64,000 nucleotides of DNA from SZAS-79 sp965279075. Its GTDB lineage: Bacteria > Pseudomonadota > Gammaproteobacteria > Burkholderiales > SG8-39. Where the stretch lies: assembly GCA_965279075.1 (NCBI GenBank), contig CBDIHI010000005.1, forward strand, positions 97,220-161,219, written 5' to 3'. The position numbers were made by a program, and so were the translations under genes. Positions within the stretch are counted from its first letter, which is position 1. Each line of letters opens with the position of its first letter. The notes under the pieces are model-generated. The model saw only the letters and a program-made list of their open reading frames with translations, was not told the origin of the DNA and made no database searches. Positions 27,389 to 36,584 of this stretch are shown here, one piece after another.

Positions 27389-28017
27389 GGGCGCTTTGCA
27401 CCTTCGTGCTGCAGGCCGCGTGCGTATTCGGCCTCTTCCTCGGCCTCCTCGCGCACGCTGCGCGCCCCGAGCAACTCATGCACGCCGGCCCAGTTCCCCG
27501 CAAACAGCATGCCCACGGCGCGCGCGAGCAGCAGCACGAGCGTGGTGATGAACAGCGCGAGGCCCGCAAACCACAGGGATTGCGGGATCCAAAGGGGGAC
27601 CTTCAACGCGCTGTTCGACTGCGACGACAGCGCCCACGAGGTGGCCAGCACCTCCCAGCTCCAGCGCGCGAGATAGGCGACGAACACCCCCAGCGCCACC
27701 AGCGCGAGGATGTCGAGGAGCGCGCACAGCTTCCGGGGCAGCAGCTGGTACAGGGCGTCCACGCGCACGTTGACGCGCCGGAGCAGCGCAAACGTGAAAG
27801 CCCATGCGGTGCCGATTGCGAATGCGTAGCCGGAAAGTTCGTCGGAGCCGCCGAGCGACACCGTGAACAGTTTCCTCGCGATCACGTCCACCGAGACGGT
27901 GAACGCGGCGGCGAGCAGCAGCACGCCGCCGCACCAGACCGCGCGCAGGGACAGCCAGTCGGCTGCGTCAAGGGCCCGCTGGACCAGCGGGCCCCTGTCG
28001 TTCACCGGACCGGTCAA
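27385..28017 (-). CDS. TRAP transporter small permease (DctQ family)
   Basis: Of 210 residues with four predicted membrane helices, longer than the ~160 residues of typical DctQ because of an extended charged C-terminus (EEAEEEAEYARG). Motifs AAFTVSVDVIARKLFTVS and GGSDELSGYAFAIGTAWAF match the family. It lies between the receptor and the large permease, as expected for a TRAP operon. Confidence 0.9.
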   Translation of the reverse strand: MTGPVNDRGPLVQRALDAADWLSLRAVWCGGVLLLAAAFTVSVDVIARKLFTVSLGGSDELSGYAFAIGTAWAFTFALLRRVNVRVDALYQLLPRKLCALLDILALVALGVFVAYLARWSWEVLATSWALSSQSNSALKVPLWIPQSLWFAGLALFITTLVLLLARAVGMLFAGNWAGVHELLGARSVREEAEEEAEYARGLQHEGAKRP

Positions 28018-28032
28018 AATTCCGCCCGGCCC

Positions 28033-29088
28033 TTACTTCTTCGCAACGACGCCGGCGGCCTTGCCGATGGTGGCGTTGAAATCCGCCACGCATTCGGCGC
28101 TGCAGCGCGCGGCCCACTTGGGCAGCATCGTCTCGTCGACGATCTTCTTCAGCATCGCGCGGTCTGCGGCCGAGGGCTGCACCACCGTCATCTTGCCCTT
28201 GGTGCCCACCTTGCAGTCGTCGCGTCCGCCGTTGCAGGCATAGCCCTGCTCGGTGTGGTACGCGGCGGCGTCCCAGATCGCTTTCTCCAGCCCCTTCACT
28301 TCGGTCTCGATCAGGCTCTGGACGCGCGGGTCGAGCTTGGCGAAGGACTTCATGTTGACCGCGTAGGCGATCTGGCCCCAGGACACGGGCAGCGCGATCA
28401 GGTGCGTGCTGACCTCGTTCCACTTGGCCAGGTTGCCCGAGAGCGTGCCGGTGATGCCGCAATCCACGGTCTTGTTCTGCAGCGCGGGCACCACTTCGCC
28501 GAAGGCCATGGTGACGGGCGTGCCGCCCAGCGCGGTGACGAGTTCCGACTGCGAGCGGCCGGCCGCGCGCACCTTCTTGCCCTTGATGTCGGCCAGGCCC
28601 TTGACCTCGGCGTTGCAGTAGAAGACCTGCGCCGGGTAGGTGCCCACGCCCAGCAGCTTCACACCGAATTTCTGGAACAGCTTCGTGTACATGGCCTTGG
28701 AGGCGTCCGTGGCCTTGCGCGCGGTATCGAAGTCGGTCAGCAGTCCGGCGATGTCGATGGCCTCGTTGGTCGGGTCGTCCGATGCGAGGTAGGCCAGCAC
28801 CGTGGCGCCGATCTCGAGGGCCCCGCTGCTCATCAGGCGCAGCACTTCCGGGCCCTTCAGGCCCATCTCGTTGAACCCCTTGATCTCCGCGGTGATCGCG
28901 CCCTTGGACTTGTCCGAGAGGGTCTTGGTCCAGAAGGGGACCTCGAAATCCTTGTACGGGGCGAGGCTGGAGATCGAACCCACCACCTTCAGCTGGGTCT
29001 TGGGCAGGTCCTGCGCCTGCGCGGGCGCGGCTGACAGGGCGAGGGCGGCAAAGGCCGCGGACAGGGCGGCGGACGACGTGAATTTCAT
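28033..29088 (-). CDS. TRAP transporter substrate-binding protein (DctP family)
   Basis: Periplasmic receptor of 351 residues from ATG 29088, giving a clear signal peptide ending APAQAQ. The conserved arginine-containing block KGKKVRAAGRSQSELVTALGG and the GTPVTMAFGEVVPALQ segment are visible. Four cysteines near the C-terminus (CNGGRDDC, CSAEC) may form disulphides. It is the first gene of the TRAP operon. Its ligand is not shown. Confidence 0.9.
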   Translation of the reverse strand: MKFTSSAALSAAFAALALSAAPAQAQDLPKTQLKVVGSISSLAPYKDFEVPFWTKTLSDKSKGAITAEIKGFNEMGLKGPEVLRLMSSGALEIGATVLAYLASDDPTNEAIDIAGLLTDFDTARKATDASKAMYTKLFQKFGVKLLGVGTYPAQVFYCNAEVKGLADIKGKKVRAAGRSQSELVTALGGTPVTMAFGEVVPALQNKTVDCGITGTLSGNLAKWNEVSTHLIALPVSWGQIAYAVNMKSFAKLDPRVQSLIETEVKGLEKAIWDAAAYHTEQGYACNGGRDDCKVGTKGKMTVVQPSAADRAMLKKIVDETMLPKWAARCSAECVADFNATIGKAAGVVAKK

Positions 29089-29193
29089 GGTTTCTCCTGG
29101 CGATGCGGGATGAGGTGCCCTTGCGGACAAGCAATCAGGATGCCATGAAACCGCGCGGCATGGATAGCCGCGCGGTGCACTGCGGACGGGCCT

Positions 29194-30690
29194 TCAGGCG
29201 GCCTTCTTCTTCCTCTGTGCGTCCTTCACGTGCATCTGCGCGTACGCGCCATGCGCGGCCGACTCGGCCTCGCCCACGTGCACCGGCAGGCCCATGTCGT
29301 CGAGCACCGAGCCCAGCGCCGACAGGCACAGCATGACGTTCTCGGGACGGCACGAGTAGCCCATCAGGCCGAAGCGCCAGATCTTCCCGGCGAGCGGCCC
29401 GAGGCCGGCGCCGATCTCGAGGTTGAACTCGTTGAGCAGGCGCTTCCTCACCTCGGCCTCGTTCACGCCCTCGGGGCAGCGCACCGCGTTCATCTGCGGC
29501 AGCTGGTATTTCTCGTCGACGAGGAACTTCATGCCCATCGCCTCAAGGCCGGCCTTGAGCGCGAGGTGGTGCCGGGTTGCACGGGCCCAGGCGTTCTCGA
29601 GGCCCTCCTCGCGGATCAGCAGCAGCGCCTCGTGCAGCGCGAACAGCGAGTTCGTCGGCGCGGTGTGGTGGTAGGTGCGCGTGGTCGCGCCCCAGTAACC
29701 GAGCAGCAGGTTCATGTCCATGAACCAGCTGTGGATCTTGTCCTTGCGCGCCTTCACGTGCTCGACCACGCGTTCCGAGAACGACACCGGCGACAGGCCC
29801 GGCGTGCACGACAGGCACTTCTGGCTCGCCGAGTAGATCGCGTCGATGCCCCATTCGTCGACGAGCACGGGCGTGCCGCCGAGCGAGGTCACGGCGTCGA
29901 CGATCGTCAGCGCGTCGTACCTGTGCGCGATCTCGACCAGGGTCTTCGCGTCCGATTGCACGCCCGTGGACGTCTCGGCGTGCACGAAGGCGACGACTTT
30001 CGCGTCGCGGTTCGCCTTCAGCGCGTCCTCGAGCTTCTGCGGCGTGACCGGCTCGCCCCAGGTGTCCTCGACGACGACGGCCACGCCGCCCGCACGCTCT
30101 ACGTTCTCGATCATGCGGCCGCCGAACACGCCGTTGCGGCAGACGACGACCTTGTCGCCGGGCGCCACCATGTTCACGAAGCAGTACTCCATGCCCACCG
30201 AGCCGGGGCCGGAGACCGGGAAGGTCAGCGGGTTCTTCGTCTGGTAGGTGTAGCGCAGCAGCGACTTCAGCTCTTCCATCATCTCGACGAACACCGGGTC
30301 GAGGTAGCCGATCGCCGGCTGGCTCATCGTGGTGAGCACGCGCGGATGGATCTCCGTCGGGCCGGGGCCCATCAGCGTGCGCTGCGGCGGATGGAAGGAC
30401 TGGATGCGTTTTGCGGGGGCGTACTTGTTCATGGCCTCACTCCCATGGACGGCGCCGACGAAATCGTCGGGCCTGGACTTCACTCGAACGGGTTTACGGG
30501 CGGCTGCGTCGTTGAGTACGTCGACGGCCAGGACCTGCCCGCCGGTCAGCTGCTCGACCTCCATGGCCCAGCGCGCTGGCACATAGCCGGTCTTCACCCA
30601 GTTGTTGACCACCGCGCGGTCGAGCTGGAAGGCCCGGGCGACTTCCGCCTGGCTGCCAAAGATCTCGACGAGACGCTGCGCGCAGTTCAT
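29194..30690 (-). CDS. HTH domain fused in frame to alanine/serine-glyoxylate-type aminotransferase
   Basis: The frame from ATG 30690 has no stop and reads 498 residues. Residues about 1-67 are a YdaS/Cro-like HTH (GSQAEVARAFQLDRAVVNNW, then VPARWAMEVEQLTGGQV). After a short linker comes a class V PLP aminotransferase beginning MNKYAPAKRIQSFHPP and carrying LMGPGPTEIHPRV, the PLP lysine in SASQKCLS and a WRFGLMGYSCRPEN end. An internal ATG at 30432 with GGGAGTGAGG upstream would give the 412-residue catalytic domain alone. The family transfers amino groups to glyoxylate or pyruvate from alanine, serine or ureidoglycine; the donor here is unknown. It is divergent from the ThDP enzyme. Confidence 0.8.
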   Translation of the reverse strand: MNCAQRLVEIFGSQAEVARAFQLDRAVVNNWVKTGYVPARWAMEVEQLTGGQVLAVDVLNDAAARKPVRVKSRPDDFVGAVHGSEAMNKYAPAKRIQSFHPPQRTLMGPGPTEIHPRVLTTMSQPAIGYLDPVFVEMMEELKSLLRYTYQTKNPLTFPVSGPGSVGMEYCFVNMVAPGDKVVVCRNGVFGGRMIENVERAGGVAVVVEDTWGEPVTPQKLEDALKANRDAKVVAFVHAETSTGVQSDAKTLVEIAHRYDALTIVDAVTSLGGTPVLVDEWGIDAIYSASQKCLSCTPGLSPVSFSERVVEHVKARKDKIHSWFMDMNLLLGYWGATTRTYHHTAPTNSLFALHEALLLIREEGLENAWARATRHHLALKAGLEAMGMKFLVDEKYQLPQMNAVRCPEGVNEAEVRKRLLNEFNLEIGAGLGPLAGKIWRFGLMGYSCRPENVMLCLSALGSVLDDMGLPVHVGEAESAAHGAYAQMHVKDAQRKKKAA

Positions 30691-30697
30691 GGGACGG

Positions 30698-30725
30698 ATT
30701 CTATATGACAAAATAATTTTGACAA
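30698..30725 (-). promoter_or_regulatory. sigma-70 promoter for the HTH-aminotransferase
   Basis: Minus strand TTGTCA (30725-30720) and TAGAAT (30703-30698), spacer 16. The expected start falls on or beside ATG 30690, giving a nearly leaderless transcript. Two direct TGACAAA copies, at 30706-30712 and 30720-30726, overlap the -35 box and spacer and could be an operator. Confidence 0.5.
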
Positions 30726-30759
30726 ACCGGGGTTGCGGCACGAAATGCGGAACAAGCGC

Positions 30760-30787
30760 TTGACGCACTCCGGCTGCGGCGTACGAT
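30760..30787 (+). promoter_or_regulatory. sigma-70 promoter for the ThDP-dependent enzyme gene
   Basis: TTGACG (30760-30765) and TACGAT (30782-30787), spacer 16. About 20 nt downstream is an inverted repeat GTTCTT-CTT-AAGAAC (30809-30823), a candidate operator. GGAGGAG at 30844-30850 is the ribosome-binding site for ATG 30856. Confidence 0.48.
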
Positions 30788-30855
30788 AAGTTCAATAGAA
30801 AAACACTTGTTCTTCTTAAGAACTTTTACGCTACCACCCTCCTGGAGGAGTACCC

Positions 30856-32595
30856 ATGAAAGCCGGACAGGCCGTTGAATTCAAGCCAGAAACAGTAGGT
30901 GAAGCCTACCTGGCCTTGCTGGCGTCCCGCGACGTCGATTACCTGTTCGGCAATTCGGGCACCGACTTCCCGCCGCTCGTGGAGGCGCTGGCCAAGGGCC
31001 GTGCGCTGGGCTGGCAGATGCCCGAGCCGATCATCGTGCCGCACGAGAACGTCGGCGTCGCGATGGCCCACGGCTACTACATGGTGACCGGCCGCCCCCA
31101 GGCGATGATGGTCCACGTGGGCCTGGGCACTGCGAACTCGATCAACGGCATCTTCAACGCGGCGCGGCAGAACATCCCCATCCTCTTCACCGCGGGCCGC
31201 ACGCCGCTGACCGAAGGCGGCCAGCTCGGCTCGCGCAACAACTACATCAACTGGGCGCAGGAGCAGTTCGACCAGGCCGGCATGCTGCGCGAGTTCGTGA
31301 AGTGGGACTACGAGCTGCGCGACGCGTCGCAGGTGGAGACGGTCGTCGACCGGGCGCTGGCGATCGCCAAGAGCGAGCCCTGCGGGCCTGTGTACCTCAC
31401 GTTGCCGCGCGAAGTGCTCGCCTCCGGCATGGGCGCCACGCAAATCGGCAAGCGCACGACGATCGCGCCGGTGAGCCCGCCCGCGGCCGACCCGGACACG
31501 CTCGAGGAAGTGGCGAAGCTGCTGGGCAACGCCAGGAACCCGCTGGTCATCACCTCCAACGGCGGCCGCACCGTCGAGTCCGCGCAGGCGCTGACCCGGT
31601 TGGCCGAGACCTTCGCGATCCCCGTGATCCAGTACCGCCCGCGCTACCTCGCGCTGCCTTCCGACCACCCGATGAACTGCGGCTACGACCCGCACGGCAT
31701 GATCCCCGACGCCGATCTCATCCTCGTCGTCGACAGCGACGTGCCGTGGATTCCCGACACGGCAAAACTCAAGGCCGACTGCGTGGTCGTGCACCTGGGC
31801 ACCGACCCGCTGTTCGCGCGCTACCCGGTTCGCGGCTTCAGGACCGACATCGCGCTGGCCGGCAGCCTCGCGCCCACGCTCGAGCGGCTCGCCGAGCGCA
31901 CCGAGCGTCACGCCGGGTCCGCGACGAAGATCGCCGCACGCCGCGCCGCCGTGACGGAGCAGTCCGCCGACTTCCGGCTGCGCATGCGCATGGCCCCGGG
32001 TGCGAAGCAGACCTCCGGCGCGATCTCCACCAAGTGGATGACCCACTGCATCAACAAGGTGGCCGACGAGAACACCATCATCGTCAACGAGTACCCGCTG
32101 GTGCTGGAGGAACTCAGCATCAACCAGCCCGGGCGCTACTTCTCGCACCCGCCTTCGGGGGGCCTCGGCTGGGGCATGGGCGCGGCGCTCGGCGCCAAGC
32201 TCGGCCGGCCCGACGCCACCGTGATCTGCGCGATCGGCGACGGCGCCTACATGTTCGGCAACCCCACGCCCACGCACTTCGTTGGCGAGGCGCACGGCCT
32301 GCCCGTGCTGTACGTCATCAACAATAACGCACGCTGGGGCGCGGTGCACCGCGCCACGCTCGGCATGTACCCGAAAGGCTACGCCGCCAACGCCGACAAG
32401 CCGCCGTTCTCGGTGCTGGAGCCATCGCCGCGTTTCGAGGAGATCGTGCGTGCCAGCGGCGGTTACGGCGAACGCGTCGAGGACCCCGGCCAGATGTTGC
32501 CGGCGCTCGAGCGTGCGCTGAACGCGGTGAAGAATGAAAAGCGCCAGGCCGTGCTGAACGTCTGCACCGAGGTGAACTACGCCCGCACCAGCTGA
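30856..32595 (+). CDS. thiamine diphosphate-dependent enzyme (acetolactate synthase/benzoylformate decarboxylase-like)
   Basis: Of 579 residues in three domains. The Pyr domain has the catalytic-type glutamate in PHENVGVAMAHGYY, the central domain follows, and the PP domain carries the ThDP/Mg motif GDGAYMFG...NNN from about residue 460. The family includes acetolactate synthase, glyoxylate carboligase and 2-oxoacid decarboxylases. FAD-site residues of acetolactate synthase are not evident, so a 2-oxoacid decarboxylase or carboligase is more likely. It is divergent from the aminotransferase, which could supply a 2-oxoacid, and is followed by a Bug receptor. Confidence 0.82.
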   Translation: MKAGQAVEFKPETVGEAYLALLASRDVDYLFGNSGTDFPPLVEALAKGRALGWQMPEPIIVPHENVGVAMAHGYYMVTGRPQAMMVHVGLGTANSINGIFNAARQNIPILFTAGRTPLTEGGQLGSRNNYINWAQEQFDQAGMLREFVKWDYELRDASQVETVVDRALAIAKSEPCGPVYLTLPREVLASGMGATQIGKRTTIAPVSPPAADPDTLEEVAKLLGNARNPLVITSNGGRTVESAQALTRLAETFAIPVIQYRPRYLALPSDHPMNCGYDPHGMIPDADLILVVDSDVPWIPDTAKLKADCVVVHLGTDPLFARYPVRGFRTDIALAGSLAPTLERLAERTERHAGSATKIAARRAAVTEQSADFRLRMRMAPGAKQTSGAISTKWMTHCINKVADENTIIVNEYPLVLEELSINQPGRYFSHPPSGGLGWGMGAALGAKLGRPDATVICAIGDGAYMFGNPTPTHFVGEAHGLPVLYVINNNARWGAVHRATLGMYPKGYAANADKPPFSVLEPSPRFEEIVRASGGYGERVEDPGQMLPALERALNAVKNEKRQAVLNVCTEVNYARTS

Positions 32596-32637
32596 GGCCG
32601 CGAATCGGTTCTCACAACAACCAGAGAGGGACACGCA

Positions 32638-33612
32638 ATGAGATTCGCACATCTTGCCGTTGCCGCCGCAGTCTTCCCGGCATTCGCCCTGCCGTGCCTC
32701 GCGCAGGCGCAGGCGTTCCCGTCGCGCCAGGTCACGATCGTCGTGCCCTACCAGCCCGGCGGCACCAACGACATCATCGCGCGCACCCTCGCGCCCAAGC
32801 TCTCCGACCTGCTCGGCCACCCGGTGGTGGTCGAGAACAAGCCCGGCGCGGGCGGCAACCTCGGCGCGACCCTGGTCGCCAAGTCGAAGCCCGACGGGCA
32901 CACGCTGCTGATGGCGCCGGTCAGCGTGCTCTCGATCAACCGCTGGCTCTACAAGGACCAGGGGTTCGACGCCGACAAGGAGATCGCCCCCATCGTCAAT
33001 GCAGGGTCGGTGCCGAACATGCTGCTGGTGCATCCCTCGGTCCCCGTGTCGAGCCTCAGGGACCTGATCGCGCTCGCCAAGGCCAAGCCCAATGCGATCA
33101 ACTTCGCCTCGATGGGCACCGGCACCACCGGCCACCTGTGCGGCGAGATGTTCAAGATGGCCGTCAGCGTGCAGGCCACCCACGTGCCGTACAAGGGCAG
33201 CGCCCCCGCGCTCCAGGACCTCCTCGCCGGCACGGTGCAGATGATGTTCGACAACCTGCCCACCGCGCTGCCACGCGCGAAGAGCGGGCAGCTGAAGGGC
33301 CTTGCCGTGACCAGCGCGAAGCGCAACCCGCTCGCCCCCGAGATCCCCACCATGGACGAGGCCGGCGTGCCCGGCTACGAGGCCACCGCCTGGTTCGGCG
33401 TGGTCGGCCCGGCCGGCATCCCGAAGCCCGTGGTGGAGCGGCTCAACGCGGAGTTCGTGAAGGCGCTGCGCGACGCGCAGAACACGCAGAGGCTGGAGTC
33501 GCAGGGCCTCGCGATCATCGCCGATACGCCCGAGCAGTTCGGCGCCTACATCTCCGCCGAGGCGCAGAAATGGCGCAAGGTGGTGGTCGCCTCGGGCGCG
33601 AAGGCCGACTAG
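32638..33612 (+). CDS. Bug/TctC-family extracytoplasmic solute receptor 1
   Basis: Periplasmic binding protein of 324 residues with a signal peptide ending LAQAQA. Family blocks: FPSRQVTIVVPYQPGGTND, VVENKPGAGGNLG, and HVPYKGSAPALQDLLAG. Bug proteins bind carboxylates, amino acids or amides. No tctA/tctB membrane gene is in the window, so the transporter partner must lie elsewhere, or the protein acts in sensing. It starts 42 nt after the ThDP enzyme and directly precedes the acyl-CoA synthetase. Confidence 0.93.
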   Translation: MRFAHLAVAAAVFPAFALPCLAQAQAFPSRQVTIVVPYQPGGTNDIIARTLAPKLSDLLGHPVVVENKPGAGGNLGATLVAKSKPDGHTLLMAPVSVLSINRWLYKDQGFDADKEIAPIVNAGSVPNMLLVHPSVPVSSLRDLIALAKAKPNAINFASMGTGTTGHLCGEMFKMAVSVQATHVPYKGSAPALQDLLAGTVQMMFDNLPTALPRAKSGQLKGLAVTSAKRNPLAPEIPTMDEAGVPGYEATAWFGVVGPAGIPKPVVERLNAEFVKALRDAQNTQRLESQGLAIIADTPEQFGAYISAEAQKWRKVVVASGAKAD

Positions 33613-35700
33613 GTGGACGACCGCCTCTCCGCCGCGCTCGACCCGCAGTCGATCGCCGTGGTCGGCGCTTCCGAGAACCCCGAGAAGATCGGCGGACGGC
33701 CGATCAAGTACATGCTGCGCGCCGGCTACAAGGGGCGGCTCTACCCGGTCAACCCCAACCGGCCGGAAATCCAGGGCCTGAAGGCCTGGCCCGACGTGGC
33801 GTCCCTGCCCGAAGCGCCGGACCTCGCCATCGTTGCCGTGCCCGGCATGGGCGCGGTCGACGCGGTGGCCGCCTGCGCGAAGCGCGGCGTCAAGGTCGCC
33901 GTGGTGGTCACCTCGGGTTTTGGCGAGACCGGCGAGGCCGGCAGGCACGCGCAGGAAGAGATGGTGCGCACCGCGCGCGCCGCCGGCATGCGCATCGTCG
34001 GGCCGAACACGCAGGGCATCGCCAACTTCGCCACCGGGGCCGTGGCCACGTTCTCCACCATCATCAGCGAGGTCGAGCCGACCGACGGGCCGGTGGGGAT
34101 CGTCAGCCAGTCGGGCGCGATGAGCGTGGTGCCCTACGCGTTCCTCAGGAAGCAGGGCATAGGCGTGAGGCATACGCATGCCACCGGCAACGAGAGCGAC
34201 CTGACCGTCGCCGACTTCGCGCTCGCCGTGGCGCTTGACCCGGACGTCAAGCTGATGCTGCTGTACCTCGAGGCCATCGCCGACCCGGACACGCTTGCCC
34301 GGGCCGCGCGCGTCGCGCGCGAGCGCGGGCTGCCCATCGTCGCGTTGAAGGCCGGCGTGTCGGCGCGCGGCGCCGCGGCCGCAAGTTCGCACACCGGGGC
34401 ACTTGCGACCGAGGACCGCGTGGTGGACGCGTTCTTCCGCCAGCAGGGCATCTGGCGCGTCCCCGACATCCGCAGCCTCGTCAACGCCGCCGACCTCTAC
34501 CTCAAGGGCTGGGACCCGCGCGGCCGCCGGCTCGTCGCGGTCAGCAATTCCGGGGCCTCGTGCGTGATGGCGGCGGACGCCGCCGAGAAGCACGGCCTGG
34601 AACTCGCGCAGTTCGATGCGCCCACGCGCGCCGAGCTGCGCGCGGTGCTGCCGGAGTTCGGCGCCTCGGGCAACCCGATCGACCTGACCGCCGCGCTGCT
34701 CACCAACAGCGGCATGTTCAGCGACCTGCTGCCGGTGCTCGCGACGCGCGACGCGGCCGACGCGGTGTTCATCAGCCTCGCCGCCTCCGGCATGGGCTAC
34801 GACGTGCCGAGGTTCGTTGCCGACTGCGCGGCCTACGTCGCGCAGACCGGCAAGCCCCTCGCCGTGGCCGCGCCGCTGGACACCACTGCGCAACTGTTCC
34901 GCGCGGCGGGGCTCGCCGCGTTCGCCCACGACATCGACGCCGTGTCGGCGCTGGGCCAGTTCGTGCGGCACCACGCCCTCATGCGCCGGCCCGGGGCGAA
35001 GCCCACCGGCTTCCCGCAGGTCGAGCTGCCCAAATCCGCGGGGCGATTCCTCTCCGAGGCCGACAGCCTCGCGCTGCTCGCCGAGCACGGCTTTCCGGCG
35101 GTGCCGTTCCGGCTGTGCCGCACCGGCAAGGAGGCGCTTGCCGCATTCGAAGCCCTGGGCGCCCCCGTTGCCGTCAAGGCCTGTTCGGCCGAGGTTCCGC
35201 ACAAGTCCGAACATGGCCTCGTGCTTCTCAACCGAAGGACCGCCGCCGACACCGCGGCCGCCTTCGAGGAGATCGCCGGCAAGCTCGCGGCGATGAAAGT
35301 CGCCGATGGCGCAGTGATCGTCGCCGCGATGCGGCCCGCGCTGCACGAGTTCGTCGTCGGCGCGCGCGTCGATCCCCACTTCGGGACGCTGGTCATGCTC
35401 GGCGACGGCGGCAGGTACGTCGAGGCCCTGCCCGACATCGCGCTGTTGCGCTACCCGTTCACCGGGGACGAAGTGATGGAACAGTTGCAGGGGCTGCGCA
35501 TTGCGCCGCTTTTTGCGGGGGTGCGCGGCGAGCCGCCGCTCGCGCTCGGCGCGCTTGCGAAGCTCGCGGTGCGCCTCGGCGCGCTCGTGGCCGGGGCCGG
35601 CGGCACGATCGCCTCGTTCGACCTCAACCCGGTGATGGTCGGTGCCACAGAGGCCGACACCGTTATCGTCGACGCCCTGCTGGAGCGCGCCTCGCCATGA
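33613..35700 (+). CDS. acetate--CoA ligase family protein (ADP-forming acyl-CoA synthetase)
   Basis: Single-chain enzyme of 695 residues starting with GTG, with no gap after the Bug gene. Order: CoA-binding domain (SIAVVGASENPEKIGGRPI), ligase domain with IVSQSGAM and the phospho-histidine site SSHTGALA, then an ATP-grasp C-terminal half (PVAVKACSAEVPHKSEHG, FDLNPVMVG). It would activate a carboxylic acid to its CoA thioester with ATP, giving ADP. The substrate is unknown. Its stop overlaps the IclR start. Confidence 0.9.
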   Translation: MDDRLSAALDPQSIAVVGASENPEKIGGRPIKYMLRAGYKGRLYPVNPNRPEIQGLKAWPDVASLPEAPDLAIVAVPGMGAVDAVAACAKRGVKVAVVVTSGFGETGEAGRHAQEEMVRTARAAGMRIVGPNTQGIANFATGAVATFSTIISEVEPTDGPVGIVSQSGAMSVVPYAFLRKQGIGVRHTHATGNESDLTVADFALAVALDPDVKLMLLYLEAIADPDTLARAARVARERGLPIVALKAGVSARGAAAASSHTGALATEDRVVDAFFRQQGIWRVPDIRSLVNAADLYLKGWDPRGRRLVAVSNSGASCVMAADAAEKHGLELAQFDAPTRAELRAVLPEFGASGNPIDLTAALLTNSGMFSDLLPVLATRDAADAVFISLAASGMGYDVPRFVADCAAYVAQTGKPLAVAAPLDTTAQLFRAAGLAAFAHDIDAVSALGQFVRHHALMRRPGAKPTGFPQVELPKSAGRFLSEADSLALLAEHGFPAVPFRLCRTGKEALAAFEALGAPVAVKACSAEVPHKSEHGLVLLNRRTAADTAAAFEEIAGKLAAMKVADGAVIVAAMRPALHEFVVGARVDPHFGTLVMLGDGGRYVEALPDIALLRYPFTGDEVMEQLQGLRIAPLFAGVRGEPPLALGALAKLAVRLGALVAGAGGTIASFDLNPVMVGATEADTVIVDALLERASP

Positions 35701-36500
35701 ATCCGCATCCGGAGTTTCCCATCACGGCCCGGGAATCCGGCGGGCAGTTCGTCGAAGCGTTCGCGCGCGGGCTGCTGGTCATCATGGCCTTCGGCGAAGG
35801 CAACGAGCGCATGACCCTCACGCAGGTCGCGCAGCGCGCGGGCCTCACGCGAGCGGGCGCGCGCCGGCTGCTGTACACGCTGGAACAGCTCGGATTCGTC
35901 GGGCACAAGGAGCGCCTCTTCTTCCTCACGCCCAAGATCCTGCGGCTGGGCTACGCCTACACCTCGTCCTCCCCCTTCTGGGGATACGCCCAGCCGATCC
36001 TCGAGCAGCTCGTCGGCGACGTGCAGGAAACCTGCACGCTGGCGGTGCTGGACGGCACCGAGGTCGTCTACGTGATCCGCAACTCCGTGCGCGCAGTGGT
36101 GAGCGGAGGCTCGGTCGTGGGCACGCGGCTGCCGGCCTACGTCACCTCGATGGGTCGCGTGCTGCTCGGCGGCCTTGCGGCGCGCGAACTCGACGACTAC
36201 TTCGAGCGCGCGAAGCTGCAGAAGTACACCGAGCGCACACTGACCGACCCGGCCGAACTGCGCAGGGTCATCCAGGCCGACGGCGAGCAGGGCTGGTCGT
36301 GGATCCAGGGGGAGCTGGAGGAGCATATCTGCGGTCTGTCCGTGCCGGTGGCCGACCACGAAGGGCGCACCTGCGCGGCGCTGAACATCAGCGTCAACTC
36401 GCTGCGCATGACCCGCGAGATCGCGCTGAAGACCATGCTGCCCAAGCTCATGATCGCGGCCGAGCAGCTCCACCGGGGGCTGCAGCTGCGGGCGGGGTGA
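35697..36500 (+). CDS. IclR-family transcriptional regulator 1 (PcaR/CatR-like)
   Basis: Of 267 residues, starting at ATG 35697, which overlaps the acyl-CoA synthetase stop (ATGA). The winged HTH is about residues 27-80 (MTLTQVAQRAGLTRAGARRLLYTLEQLGFV), and the C-terminal IclR effector domain includes VISGGSVVGTRLPAYVTSMGRVLLG-like sequence. The family senses aromatic or small organic acids. It is likely to control this cluster; the palindrome at 40573-40597 is a candidate site. Confidence 0.93.
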   Translation: MNPHPEFPITARESGGQFVEAFARGLLVIMAFGEGNERMTLTQVAQRAGLTRAGARRLLYTLEQLGFVGHKERLFFLTPKILRLGYAYTSSSPFWGYAQPILEQLVGDVQETCTLAVLDGTEVVYVIRNSVRAVVSGGSVVGTRLPAYVTSMGRVLLGGLAARELDDYFERAKLQKYTERTLTDPAELRRVIQADGEQGWSWIQGELEEHICGLSVPVADHEGRTCAALNISVNSLRMTREIALKTMLPKLMIAAEQLHRGLQLRAG

Positions 36501-36584
36501 ACGCCGGGCCGGACTGCGGGGTAGTCATGCATTTCACGCAACAGGTTGTCGCGGCGGGACACCCCCCGTAAGATCATCCGCACC

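Noticed and set aside
30826..35379. A 1,517-codon open frame on the minus strand
   Set aside because: It covers three well-supported plus-strand genes, has no recognisable domain, and its Arg/His/Val-rich composition is typical of antisense frames in GC-rich DNA.
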